A stretch of 64,000 bases of DNA from Thunnus maccoyii (lineage: Eukaryota > Chordata > Actinopteri > Scombriformes > Scombridae): NCBI RefSeq assembly GCF_910596095.1, contig NC_056533.1, forward strand, positions 35,376,662-35,440,661, given 5' to 3'. Under the pieces are notes generated by a model. That model was given only the letters and a program-made list of their open reading frames with translations. It was not told the origin of the DNA and did not search any database. Positions 1 to 12,273 of this stretch are shown piece after piece; the first letter of the stretch is position 1, and every line of letters begins with the position of its first letter. The translations under genes and the position numbers were made by a program.

Positions 1-559
1 GCTGAGTGTTGTTACCTGTCCTCATGTGTTGTAGTGAGAAACACCTGCTGCTGCGCGATGAGCCTCCAGATTCCAGCTGAACTTCCACTTTAAGTACCAC
101 ATATCAGTAAAATCATTTGACTAGCAAACACACTTAAATTAACTATCAGCTCTCCGTCACTGAATCTGCAGAAACCATTTGACTATTGGCAAATGAAGGA
201 GGGATTTACGTACAGGCATGAAAAAATGAAAGATATATTTTGTCCAAGAGACACCAGGAAGCAGAGGGATAAAACTACTGCGTTGCTGCTGCACTGTCAG
301 GACATCTTAAACATCCTTAAAATACAGTTCTGTTCTGAATTACCGTGCAATATTGAACTAGGTTAACCATAAAACTTGTTTGTGGTCACAGTGCTTTCTA
401 AGAGAGATGAGTTTAGCAGACAGAGGCTAAGCAGACTTACAGTAATGGCACTGCATAAAAATAACTACATGTGATGAGATAATGTAATCCAGAAGGGCCA
501 GTTTGAGTAACACATCCATGAGTCTGAAGACTTATCAGTTTATAATATATAATACTATC

Positions 560-1015
560 TCTGTCCCGTATGTGTGTGTGGTTTCTTGTCTCTCCTCTCC
601 TGTATGTGAATGGTGTAATGTGATTTTCCACTGTGTGTTTGTGTAGTCTGTCCTCTTTCCAGGTCTCCATGGTGATGGAGGTCACGTCGCTCAGGTCTTA
701 TTTGTTTTTGGTGGAACCTGGACATGTTATCAGTCTATCTTTCATTTTTTCATGCTGTATTTCTGTCATTTTACTTTGTCTGTTTTGTACACACATCCAT
801 TTCCTGTCTGCCCATCCTGGAAAAGAAAGGGTTCCTTCCTCTGTTGCTCTTCCTGAGGTTTCTCACATTTTCCCTGTTAATGTTTTGTTTTTTTAAGGGA
901 ATTTTTCCTTATTGAAATTGAAGGTCTAAGGATAGAGGATGTTTTTATTGCTGTATTGATTGTAAAGTCCTCTGAGGCAAATTTGTGATTTTGATAAAAA
1001 AATTGACTTGAGACA
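560..1015 (+). repeat. Dispersed teleost repeat, LINE-3'-end type
   Basis: This stretch has the hallmarks of a widespread fish repeat: a segment on a lead lesson of 'ttccaggtctccatggtgatgg', then 'cctctgttgctcttcctgag', a T-rich stretch, and a tail ending 'aaattgacttgaga'. A shorter related tail that ends in 'aaactgacttgacttg' lies near 42960. The reading frames across it are not genes. The family assignment is from memory of similar fish sequences and is tentative. Confidence 0.5.
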
Positions 1016-1019
1016 AGAT

Positions 1020-1345
1020 TTTACAACTGTGGATAGTTACATCACATTATAAAATGATTGTTTTGACATCTGTCATCACAATCAAAAAGGTTTATGTAAC
1101 AAAATAATCTACCAGGAATGTGCACTTGCACATATTTGATCAAAGCAGCACCTTGAGAACAAGGCATTGCAACAAAAGTTGAGCCAGGATCAACTTTTTT
1201 GCTGAATTATCCTTTGTTTGTTTGTGTCTTTTTGCCAGAGCCCTCTGCGTTACTGGCACCCTAACTTGACAATGCAGGAGACAATATGTGACATGGTGCT
1301 AAAGTTTGTCAACTGTCAGCCAGCTGTTGCAAGGTAATCAGGTCT
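1020..1345 (+). repeat. Dispersed repeat, first of three copies in the window
   Basis: The segment around 'gagccaggatcaactttttt' followed by 'ttttgccagagccctctgcg' recurs in closely similar form at about 36370-36650 and again at about 37615-37690. I do not recognise the family. The remaining stretch up to the foxr1 terminal exon (1346-1918) shows no gene. Confidence 0.55.
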
Positions 1346-1918
1346 GTCGGCTTCATAGCAGTTAGTCATATTGACATGATGGTGGAAAATCAAGGGTCAG
1401 TTTGTTATTATCCAGGTCTGAAATTAGGAGATGAGTGATTTGTTTCTCATCAACAGTGATTGGCTGCAGCCACAAAGGTCAGTGCAGCTCAGGTCAAACA
1501 AAGGGAGGAGATGTGCACAAAAGCTGTTTTGTCATGATAATGTGAATAATCCTGCTCCTCTTCCAACGCACCTAGCTAAAACTTTAGCTAGCTAGAAAAC
1601 GTGAAATGCATCAACAAAAACTTGAGATAACATGTTTGTATAAACAAGAAAACATCCCTCAGTCCCTCATAATAAATATATGCAAACAATCAGCCTTGAT
1701 TGCGCACGAAAAAGTTTATTAAGGGATGTAAATTTAACTGATGACATCACAGTGCAACTCACCTGACTGCACTATTCTTAGTGATAAATAAATCAAAATT
1801 CTCCTCATGGATCTCCAAATATTTACAAGAATTAAACAGAATGAATTTCATCAAAGTAGTAATATAGAACATAATGGAGAAGAAAACATTCTGCATATTA
1901 AGATTAATGATGCATCAA

Positions 1919-1924
1919 TTTATT
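1919..1924 (-). terminator. Probable foxr1 polyadenylation signal (AATAAA)
   Basis: On the minus strand AATAAA begins 24 bases after the TGA stop of the proposed last foxr1 exon. A very short 3' UTR would fit and supports the terminal mini-exon call. Confidence 0.5.
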
Positions 1925-1948
1925 CTTTGATACCTTTTTCAACTGCAA

Positions 1949-4900
1949 TCACAGTGCAAGTAAACTCTGAATTATACCTGAAACAAAAAGAAGACAGTCA
2001 TTAGTAATAAATATTTTCTGTTTCTCACATACAGCAACTCATGTGGTCAAGTCTTCAGATTTAAAGCATTTTAATTAAAAGCCTTCTTACAGATCAACAC
2101 CCAACAGTTTGCCACAGGAATGAATTCATGACATAATGTATTCCCCCAAATTAACTAATGAGTTACAGATTGCGGTTAGTCTTTGGAAACCACTGGTTTC
2201 ATATTTAACAATGTGTTGTATTTTAAAAGCTTGTTATATTATCCACTGATTCAAATCTTCATCTGAAAAGTAACAAAAGCTTTCAAATAAATGTAGTGGA
2301 GTAGAAAGTACAATATTTCCCTCTGAAATGTAGTGGAGTGGAAGTATAAAGTAGCATCAAATGGAAATACTCAAGTACAGTACAAGTACCTAGACATTAT
2401 ACATAAGTACAGTACTTGAGTAAATGTACTTAGTTACTTTCCACCACTGTATTCACCTGGGCAGGACATGCTCCTCTCCAGCTGCTTTAAAGATTCTCCT
2501 GTCAGCATGCGGATCTCATCCTTCAGCCGGCGCTGGCCGTCCAGAGTCAGGTGCCAAAAGCAGGACTTCCTCTTGCCATCTCTGCACAGCTGGTTGCAGG
2601 TTTTGCGGAAGCTGCTGTTGAAGCAAAGGTTGTGTCGAATGGTGTTCTTCCAGCCCTCAGGAGCTGTCTGAAAGAAGGGGAAGTGTTCTCTGGAAAAGGA
2701 CATGAAGGAAGATGATTGAGGACCACAAGGGAGCTCAAACCCCGAAAACTGGCCGTGATGCTGCATGTTGCTCCAAATACAACTTCATCATTGTGAATGA
2801 CTAACAGGCCCTTTGAGGTAACAGTCACATTTTGGAAAATACAGAACAAGTATTTGCTATAAAGTACATAGCCATATGAAAAGTTCAACATGTATTTAAT
2901 TTGTGTGTGACCTATCCAGAGTTAGGTTTAGCCTGGCTTAGCACAAAGACTGGAAGCAGGCGGAAGCTGCTAGCTAGAAATCATTCAGCAACTTTAAATA
3001 TGTCTATTTGGTTGAATGTTTGTTGTATTATCTCTCGTCATGGGACCTTAAATCTTTGTCTTTAAATCATTGTGTAGTATTTTGCTAAATTATTGAATTC
3101 TGACCTAGTGAAGTTATAAATCTGCTGGACTTTGAGGCTTCCGGTGTGGCTGCTCTTAAGTGCCAAAGCGATGAGGATGCAGTAATTCACTGGTGGACGA
3201 GGCCAGCATCCTGGCTTCAGGGTCTTACTGTCCTGGAAACATACAGACACCAAGTGAAGATCCATTTGAATCTGATCTGAAATACAGTTTTCCATTTTAA
3301 ATTTTCCAGAGCATCCAAGAAACATTTGAGGATGTGCTTTCTTGAAAAGGTCCAGTGTATTTAGGGTGCCAAAGCCGAACATCCTCACCCTGACTTTTGT
3401 GGTTCTCCCTTTGCGTCTGCTCTTGGTTGATCGACAGGAGGCATCTTCATCCTTTATGCAACAGTCAAGAACAAAATACACACATAAGCACATTGATTCC
3501 TGTATTAGCGTCTGTGGTCTTTATGATTTTTAATAAGTACATTTACTCAGGTACTGAACTAAGGTACTATTTTGAGATATTTATACTTCACTACGTTTCA
3601 GATAGAAATATTGTAATTTTTACAGCTTTACATACAAAACATATCAATTTATAAACTATGGTGCACTGATAAAGATGAATCTACCCAACAGTTTATGAAG
3701 CAGTTATCTACATAATTAAAGTGTAGCTTACAAATTAAGGCATCAACAATAACGATCCAATAATATGATAAACATTGAAGGGGCCATTCTTCATAATGAG
3801 TACTATTGCTTTTAATATTTTAAGTCATTTTATGTATTTTTACTTACATAAAATATTGAATGCAGGACTAATAAAGGTGTATTTTTATAGTGTGGTAAAT
3901 GGTATAGGGTTGCAACTAACGATTACTTTCATCATCAATTAATCTGCATATTATTTTCTCAATTAATCGGTTAGTCTGGAGCAGATGGTGACATCAACAA
4001 ATGTCTTTTTGTCTGACCAACAGTCCAAAACCCCCAAAATTTCTTTACCTTATTGTAAGACCAAGAAAAGCAGCAAATTCTCACATTTGAAAACCAAAAA
4101 CCATCAAATGTTTGGCCTCTTTGCTTGAAAAATTACTTTAAATGATTAATCAATTATTAAAATAGCTGCAGATTCATTTTCCTTTGATTGATGATTAATT
4201 GACATTAATCACACACACACACAAGCAGGTAATGTGAAACAGATGTCTGCAGTGTATACCAGATACTCAGTGGAGGACACAGAGTGCAGCAGTTTCTCCT
4301 GGAGAGGAGCATCATGGGTAGGTGGACGTTGGGTCTCTGCAGATGTTCGGATTTCCTCTGCATGTTCACAGAGACTCAGCTGATCTGCTGCAGTTTGTCC
4401 GTACTGGATCGGGCAGGCGATGTTTGGATTCACTAACAGCCACAGGTTTGGCTTCACAAAGGTGTCTGATGGACAGAATAATCATGGCAGACATTCGAGG
4501 TGTTACAACAATCAGTTCACTGTAATTTATTTTGGCAAATTAGAAAGAAAGACGTTGCTGTTTTTCCAGAATAAAAAGAAGGTTTTCAAGGTTTCTGGCA
4601 AAAAGCGACAACAATAAAAGTTTCATTGGAAAAAAAGAAAAATCAGTGCCAACATATTTATCCTCATCAAGAGGTGAGAGAAGAAAACAACAATACTAAT
4701 GTGTTAATGATGGCGCTTGATTGTATCTGCCAATCTTTTGTTTTTTTCTTTTTTACCATTCCAACACTAAAGATGCATTTTGGGATTTTCCACACACACC
4801 AGTGACTCTATGGAGCAATGTTTTGATAAGCAGGTCCCTGTTGTTTGCATCTTGTCCCTCTGTTCCCTGTTTCTCTGACTGACAGTTGAAGAAAGAAGGA

Positions 4901-6431
4901 CAGTAGCTGATGTAAACAATGCAGATTTTGAAATATTGAAGACTTTGAAACAACATTTTATGAGGTAGGAAATGCATTCAACATATTTGTTAAGTTTTAT
5001 TAATACAGCTGAATTAAAAAGGTATGGCGGCTATGTGTGTAGACTCCGTAGCTACACTGTAGCTGATGCGCTACATAAATCTAACTACACGTTGGGGCAA
5101 CAGCAGCTACAGATTAGATTTTCACTTTGCTTATTAGCATCGTTTCATTCAGTTCAAAGATTAGAGTCACTGACTTTGTGGTTTGTTCACTTTTTTCCTA
5201 AACTAAGCTGTTGCACATGGACCAACAATCATCGCAGATTCTGACTGTCTCCAGTTCAGTCGTATGTTCAGACTTTTCTGTATAAAACTGGCCTACACAA
5301 GCACAGAAGTTTACTAGCTTAGCAGCCTATGATGAGATATCAGATTATGATTATTTCTATAGCTATCACATCCTTCTAGTATGCTTTCATGAGGAGGTGA
5401 AGTACTGTGAATCATGGCTGTGCTGACAGCAGCGCTCTCAGTCACCAGTGAGAAGCTCCGCTGATAAAAGCTACTGATTCGGTCAGTGACAACAGAGATT
5501 CAGTAAAGCCAGTTCACTTTGAAGATTCATTGATAAAGATTTGTTCATTCATGTGCTGAACACCTGTACAACAGATGTGTGATGTGGGGACCAAAAGAAC
5601 TGTGATTGATTAGCACAAGCTGCCAGTGTTTTCTCTCTCTGTGTGGAGGCTGCTGAGATTGAAGACAAGATGAAGCAAACTGAGAAAAAGCGTCTTTTCA
5701 GTATCACACACGATGATTCATCCATTTAGTGTTGCAGTGGCGCTCAATGGGAGGCATCGGACATTTACCTTTAAATGAAAACCTACACCGTATATCAATG
5801 GCAGGAATCCCGTTAACCACTCACATCGATCATAAGTGCAGTTTTAGGCCTCAAAGATAAACAATACATTGTGACATTCTCAACTTAATTTCATTGAAGA
5901 ACTTGATGTTTTTCCCTCCACTCACCTGATGTTTTATCGTACCAAATGAATTCATCTTTTCTTCTTGAGGCTCGTGCAGAGGGTCTCTGCACCACGTATT
6001 GATCACTCAGTTTGTCATCTGTCATCAGTGAGAGAAAAACACACTGAGAAACTGCACTTTTTGCACTTTAAAACAGTCAATTCAACATTCAGACGCCATT
6101 CAAAGTTCCTGAATATAAAATGAAACCTTAAATGGAACTTGTTTCTACTGGGGAACGTTTCTCTCGTCATTATTTATGTTCTAATTAAAGCATCAATTAA
6201 GTCTTCAGCTGTTGTCTTTGTTGTTTGGAGTGAATGAACCTGACAAATTTAATTATCGTCCTTTAACTTAAAGTGAAGCCAAACAGCAAAGAGGAAAAGA
6301 CAACTGTCACCGTGATAAAACTGGTCGGTGGTTGTTGCCAGTTTCAGCTCCTTGTCCATGTCCCAGTCCGTCAGGCCGACAGAGCAGTGCAGGTCAAAGA
6401 GTCGAGCTTTGGTTTTCAGCTGTAAAGTCAT
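1949..6431 (-). CDS. foxr1: Forkhead box protein R1
   Basis: Seven coding exons on the minus strand: 6431-6311, 6018-5926, 4465-4260, 3451-3389, 3232-3105, 2689-2457 and 1977-1949. All have GT/AG borders and the phases match throughout, giving 873 nt and 290 aa (human FOXR1 has 292). The N-terminal third carries [12 protein letters not shown], like the family motif EPNLWMWVNPNI. The forkhead domain spans about residues 171-260. It is split by an intron inside NFTR/EHFPFF and contains the recognition helix [12 protein letters not shown] (217-228). The last exon adds only nine residues (one shared with the previous exon), ending SLLAL, similar in length and position to the human MPFLFDL end. 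The start ATG sits in CAGCCATGA. FOXR1 is a nuclear DNA-binding regulator; in fish it is reported as ovary-enriched and maternal. The donor of exon 4260 (GTATAC) and that of exon 3105 (GTCAGA) are the weakest splice calls. Confidence 0.93.
2165..2449 (-). mobile_element. hAT-like non-autonomous element, partial, inside last foxr1 intron
   Basis: Read on the minus strand, this copy begins CAGTGGTGGAAAGTAACTAA and continues with the 'cactccactacatttcagag' block typical of a very common fish element. Two other copies in the window (3530-3902 and 34238-34944) share it. Its end lies 7 bases inside the intron after foxr1 exon 2689-2457. The distal end is truncated or diverged, and I could not find a clean target-site duplication. 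Confidence 0.7.
3530..3902 (+). mobile_element. Decayed copy of the CAGTGGTGGAAAG hAT-like element
   Basis: The blocks 'taagtacatttactcaggta', 'cttcactacgtttcagatag' and 'gaatgcaggactaataaagg' match the consensus order of the same element seen at 34238. It sits in the foxr1 intron between exons 4465-4260 and 3451-3389. Both termini are lost. Confidence 0.6.
3905..4205 (+). repeat. Dispersed repeat ('gttgcaactaacgattac' family)
   Basis: This AT-rich block with 'gttgcaactaacgattactt' and 'aattaatcggttagtctgg' is followed by 'caaatgtttggcctctttgc'. Related copies lie near 32265-32425 and 48450-48720. It lies in a foxr1 intron. It is probably a non-autonomous DNA element; the ends are not resolved. 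Confidence 0.55.
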
Positions 6432-7079
6432 GGCTGGATGTGTGTTACAGAAGCTCTGTGATAGTTGATGCAGGTCGACTGACGGACCTGCAGCAGCTGG
6501 ACCTGAACGGCCTGATTGGACTCAATTAAACCTAAAGAGAGTTCAGCTTGTACTGAAACTCTTTACAGGTAAATATTTGTACCTGCAGTTGACAAAGTTG
6601 AATTAAATAGATCTGAATTTGCTTCAAACATTGAATTTAGTAATTATTATGAAACTCGTATGTAAGATTCTCAAACTGAATTGAGTTTGACCATTTAAAT
6701 ACACTCACCTGTTGTCATGTGATTAATGCTCCGTACTTAGTTAACATAACTGAGCTATCTCCATGACAAGTGAGCAAACTCCACCCGCTGAGGAAGACCA
6801 TGAAAAACCATTGAAACCGCCAGAAAAAAGCTGGTAAGTGAGTCTTGATTTACGTTTTAGTTTTTCTAAATGAAAAACAAAGTTCAAACAGGGGTGGCAT
6901 AAACTCTTTCAAATTCAGATTGAACTTTCTGAGACGCTATCTGAGGGTTTTTAAGTGGTGTTGAGCTCTTGAGCAAAGCAGTGAAACAGCTCTGAGTGGC
7001 TTCAGGGCATCATGATTGTCATTTGATTGTTTTATAACCTCTTGTTTCTTTGTTCTGTTTTCCTGTGTGACCAAAAACT

Positions 7080-7108
7080 TTTTGTTTGTTTGTTTGTTTG
7101 TTTGTTTG
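7080..7108 (+). repeat. (TTTG)n microsatellite
   Basis: About seven uninterrupted TTTG units, followed by related TTGG/TCGG units. Confidence 0.95.
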
Positions 7109-7129
7109 GTTGGTCGGTCCATCACTTTG

Positions 7130-7760
7130 GTCCAGACTGAAATATCTCAACATCTTTGGATCATATAGTTTTATACAGGCATTCATGGTACCCAGACGAT
7201 CATTCCTACTGATGTTGGTAATCCTGACTATATCTTGAGTCCCACCATGATATTTTAATTAAGTGTTTCATGGATGGCGTGTCATGAAATCTGCTACAGA
7301 CATTCATGTCCTCCTCAGGATTAATTGTAATTACTTTGGTGATTTGTTAACTTGTTAATTTGTTAAATTTAAATTTGTCAAACCCTTTGGTTTATGACCA
7401 AATACCTGCACAATTAATGACATTCCCACCAGCCTCAGCTGTACTTTGTGTTCAGTGCTAATAAGCTGTTAGCATGCTAAAATGCTCAACTTGTTTTTAA
7501 GTTTTTTTTAATTGAATCCATTTTATTGGTTTTATTATATTTTAATCATTATTTCTTCGTCTCAAATTGTTTCTGTTTGCATCTGTATTTCCTTATCAGC
7601 TTGTCAGTCATCTGTAAAGCACTTTTATTGCACAAACCTATACAACAGGTGCGATACAAATAAAGTTTGAAGATGGTGAACGTGGTAAATATTATACCTG
7701 CTAGACATATGCATGTTAGCTTCGCCACTGTGAGCATGTTAGCATTTAGCTCAAAGTACT
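7130..7760 (+). repeat. Dispersed repeat of the 'gttagcatgcta' type
   Basis: The first part ('ggtccagactgaaatatctc') is the reverse complement of a block also seen near 28735-28850. The later part contains repeated 'gttagcat' motifs. Similar 'gttagcat' segments occur at 50680-50790 and 57090-57215. This is a common fish interspersed repeat with no coding content. Confidence 0.55.
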
Positions 7761-8558
7761 GCTGTGTTTTAGTGGCCTAAGAGATCTACTAGCATGGATG
7801 TACTTTTCTTTTTGAGAAATAAATGAATCTTCATCTCATTGACACTTGGATCACATTCATATGTTCAGACATTTTACATTACAAAAAGTTCTGCTTGCTT
7901 TATGTACAAAAAAAAAAGCAAACATCTTACTATTTCAACTGTGTTTTGGGTTTTTTCACACTTGCTAATGTAGAAACTAGTTTCTCTCAAGTGTAGTCCA
8001 CAACAAAAACATTTACCACTGAGTAAATATTTAAACCACTTCTTCCTATTAGCAAAAAATTACAAAATCTCACTCTCCAATCACACACATGTACACAATC
8101 ATACAAAAAAAATATTTCAACATCGAAATCCCAGTGCAGGTCACTCGCTGACATGTAAGAGCTGTCTACGTCCAAGTGAGACATGTACTTTTCTCTTTAT
8201 ATGCACTGTGCTGCTAACTGCTTATTCTTTTTTTGTTGTTTTTTTCTCTCTTGGGATTTATGTTTTTATCTTTTTTTTTTTTTTAAAGGGAATTTTTTAG
8301 ATATAAAGTATATATCTTTATCATTTCTGTTGTTGTTGCACTTCTGTGAGCTGGGAGGAACAGCATTTCATTTTTTTGTGTATGCAAATACACATAAAAA
8401 TGACAATTAACTAAATCTTGAATCTTTTACTCTTCTGAAAATTGACTATTTTGCTGATACATTTCTGTTTACTACATCTGTCACTTTAATAAGAGAAAAT
8501 GATCATTTCAAAGCCATTTTTTAGTTTCTCCAGAGCTGCATCAGTGCAGTTTAGTCTG

Positions 8559-8564
8559 TTTATT
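8559..8564 (-). terminator. Candidate distal poly(A) signal of atp6v0d1
   Basis: AATAAA on the minus strand about 1.1 kb after the stop. A nearer candidate is at 9225-9230. The sequence alone cannot decide which is used. Confidence 0.3.
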
Positions 8565-9224
8565 TTTTTCACATTTACAATACACATTTCACAAGTAAGA
8601 AACAGATCAAAACAGCAACAAATCAATTTGTACAGCATGAGAAAAACAAAATCATATAGTCATCTTTAAATATCTATATATCTTTTTATAGTTTAAACAT
8701 TACGTCTGTCATATACTCACAATATTTTGCCTCATTCCAGAGATCAAACAGGAGCAGTGACGGACAGAAAACTCCTGTTCAGCTGGATTGTATTTTTAAT
8801 ATCCGACAACAATCTAGTTAAGACAACAAATCGGGCGGGGCTCACACACATCTCACTCGTTAGTTTTTGGGGAAAACCACAGTAACAACCAGACATGCTG
8901 ACAAAACCTAGCACTAAAACAAAAATAAATACAGGTTATATAGAGCCTGGTGGTTCTGGTACTGAGCAGAGGAATGTTTTCATGTCCATTTGGAGTTGGA
9001 CAATCTGAGGGTCAGAGTTGGGACGTTAATTTTTGTCTTTTTAAATGATTTTGATACATGATAAATCCAGAAATAAATATACTGGACCTTTAACTGTTTC
9101 ATTCGCCTGGAGATGAACATAATCTCAAAAAGGTGATTAGTGTTTATGTGCTGGAAGTTCAGGGGAAAAATGAATTTAAGCTTCACCCACTCCAAGGCTT
9201 TGCTGTTGCAAACTCTTCTTCTGG

Positions 9225-9230
9225 TTTATT
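9225..9230 (-). terminator. Candidate proximal poly(A) signal of atp6v0d1
   Basis: AATAAA on the minus strand about 450 bases after the TAA stop codon. Confidence 0.35.
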
Positions 9231-9674
9231 TTACCAGCTGATGTGTCAGGCGGACAGGGTGTGCTTCAAAACACAACACACTGAGCCTGAGAACGTTTAG
9301 ACAATAGGAGTTAAGTGTTTTGAAAGTCAAATGAGTTGATACCACAGCTTACCTGGGGAGCTGGTTACAACATGCCCCAGCCACCTTTCTTGCACCAGAT
9401 TTATATCATTCTTTTCTTTGAGTTAAAAACTTAAAGTTGGTTATGTTTTACACTTTGTAAGCAATAATGAGCCTGACTGGAACTTGCTTTACAACAACCA
9501 ACTCAGGTGTCGAGAACCAATTTACACCACCGAGTAAAGAATGGAAGAAATTTAGCATCGAGGCGTCAGGATCTTTAACACCGAGGTGGGATTGGAGACA
9601 CTGTTCAAGATGTAGGACTGAATGAAATGCCGATGGGATGAAGGAGAAGGCGGTGGTGGGGTGGGGGGGGGGGT

Positions 9675-12231
9675 TTAAAAGATAGGAATGTAGTTGTCGA
9701 TCTTGGCGCGGTGCCGCTGGGCGATGCACTCGGCGATCCAGACGATGTTCCTGCACTCCTGCTCCTTCAGCTTGACGTAGGCGTAGAAAACACTGAAGTG
9801 GAACTGGTTGAGGAAGGCCAGCTTGTTCAGCTTCACCTGCAGGCGAGGAGGAGGAGGAGGAAGAAGAAGGAAAAGATATAAGAAGAGACTGATGAGTGTA
9901 CAAACATCACAACACCGGTAATGACAAAAACACTCATTACTTTATAGGGCAACACGTTTATTGCAAAAATGATCATCTTGAATATTTTTCTCCATTTTTG
10001 GATTATTATTATTATTGTCATGATTAAAGAGTAACCTAAAGAACACCCAAATGATTTTAAACAGAAGACGTATCATCACTGGCCTCAGAATAAAACAATA
10101 CTAGTAATTTTATCAAAAGTTAAACACATATGTGCCAGCAGAAGTAATAAATTTAATAAAAGTCTGGCTCAATGCGCCACCTAGAGGATGAAACTAACAG
10201 AACCTGTTAATTTTGAAATGTGAGCATGTATAATCGTACCGAGACATGTCATTAAGAAAAAAAAGAGCCCCTGTAAAAGCAGATTGGTGAAGATCTGTCC
10301 GAACACTTTGCAAGATCATGATCTGCTCTCTTCCTCACATTGAGACGGATCAGATTTTGATGAGTTGATCTTTGGGTTTTAGCTTACAGCTTTAAGATAG
10401 CTAAAAACTGTAGAGTATAGAGTTATTAATCCTAAAGGAAAATGACAAAGTTACAGCAGCCGCTAAACATAAATCACAATAAAAAAACAATGAAGTAGGT
10501 AAAAGAAACAAATACAATTAAAGGCTAAATTATGTACAATAACTAAATAGACTGACTCAAATATAAAAAAATAAACAAATAAAAACAGAACAGACTAGAG
10601 ATATCACCATAACTACAATATACTATTTGCTGAGTAAACACTCTTCAATGACATTAATACGCTATAATACACTGTACATTAGTGTAAGTCAGGTGGATAT
10701 TGCTAAGGTAGTTAGGTGTATGATTGTGAGAATTAAGTGTTCATTGATGCATGAATAATTTACATTAGTATATACTAACAGTACTTGAAAGATTATATAC
10801 AGATGGATCTGAAATAGAACAGATGTGATGGAAAATGTAACAAGTCGTGTTTTCCATTCACTGTTTATCAGTTCCGAGTGGCTTTTGCACTGTTGCTTTG
10901 CCAGAACTGCGGCTCTGAACTGTAGTTGGAGACTTGTGTTTCTAATTTAGCCTCCTAGCTGTCATGTAAATGGTAACGTTAACAAGCCTTCATGGACACT
11001 TTTGGAGCGATGGCTACGGACACAAACAAGTGATTTATTCATCCTCTGGGGCAGTAAACACAACACTTTGGACCACTGCTGAATGCAGAGCTTCACTTGA
11101 TATTCAGGGCTGATAGACAGTAACGTTAAAGCGCATCAACACATCAGGATACGGCACAGTCATGTCTGCCCAGTCTCATCCTGGAAAGCAGCTGTTCTGT
11201 CAGATTCACTCCCTGGGTCGGCACGTCCTGGCTGACTGTACCTTCACTATTACTTCCATTAACGCAGTGCATCAGGTGAGCGACGCTGCATGATGCCGCT
11301 GGGCTACTTATTGACTTTTGGGAACTATTTTCTGAATTGAACAATTTAAATGTTATAAAACACCTTCACGCCCTTTAAATAACATTCCCTGCAAACTGTG
11401 TTAAAGCAGCAAGTTCGAGTAGTGTTCAAGTAACTGTAAAAGCCAACCATATACGTAAGTAAGCTTCTCTGCTTGGCTGTGTGTGTGTCACCTCGTGCTC
11501 GAAGAAGCGATCCTCCAGTGTTTTGTCTCCCGGGTTGCTGCCGGCACCTTCAAACAGCAGTTTATATTCCTGAGGATGACATAAGCAAACAGGTTCAGAC
11601 ACTGACAGGAAGCTGAATAATAAACTGCAAGTTGAACTTATTGAAAGTGTTTCACAAAAACAGTAACAGACACAAAAAGCGACAAACTGGACAAAAGACA
11701 TTTAGACTGAAAAGCATCAAACAATCTCAAGAGACAAGTTAATAACATTTGAATTATATTAATATACACACATAAACAGTTCACTTGCATTTGGACTTAC
11801 AGGATAATAATCAGCCACAGCCTTGACCTGCTCGTAGTCATCAGCCCGGGCCAGCTGAGCAAGGCCTTCTGGGTAAAGCTTGCCGCAGTGGGGGAAGAGC
11901 TTGGCACGGTCCTCCTTAGACAGCTCTGTGCCAAACGAGTTGATGGTGATGATGAAGGCTCTTCTGTCGGCCTCGAACTAGAGCAGAGACGGGAAGGTCA
12001 ACGGAGAAACATCAAGTGACGGAGCTGATATTTTAATCAACGGCCACAAACACTGAGCTCATTTATATTAACACGAAAGAGTCGATGTGAAAGACCTTTT
12101 CAAGCTCACACTTACCTCACTAAACCCATTTTAAGTACAATAGTGCTCCAATATAATGAACCATACTTTGTCAACAGTTTATGTAATGTTTGTTGTTGTT
12201 ACAACAAACATTACATAACATTACACAAATT

Positions 12232-12273
<42 letters not shown>

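Larger units (their letters stand above)
6432..8558. other. Intergenic region between foxr1 and atp6v0d1
   Basis: No gene is visible. It contains the foxr1 upstream sequence, a (TTTG)n tract at 7080-7108 and a dispersed fish repeat at about 7130-7760 with 'gctgttagcatgctaaaatg' and 'catgttagcatttagctcaa'. The rest is AT-rich unique-looking sequence. The two genes run head to tail on the minus strand. Confidence 0.6.

Noticed and set aside
16..100. Possible minus-strand exon ending with the donor GACAG/GTAACA
   Set aside because: Only a splice-like border is visible; no recognisable protein or conserved frame, and the window ends here.
9448..9903. 151-aa minus-strand frame
   Set aside because: Reads the last atp6v0d1 exon in the wrong frame and runs through its splice acceptor.
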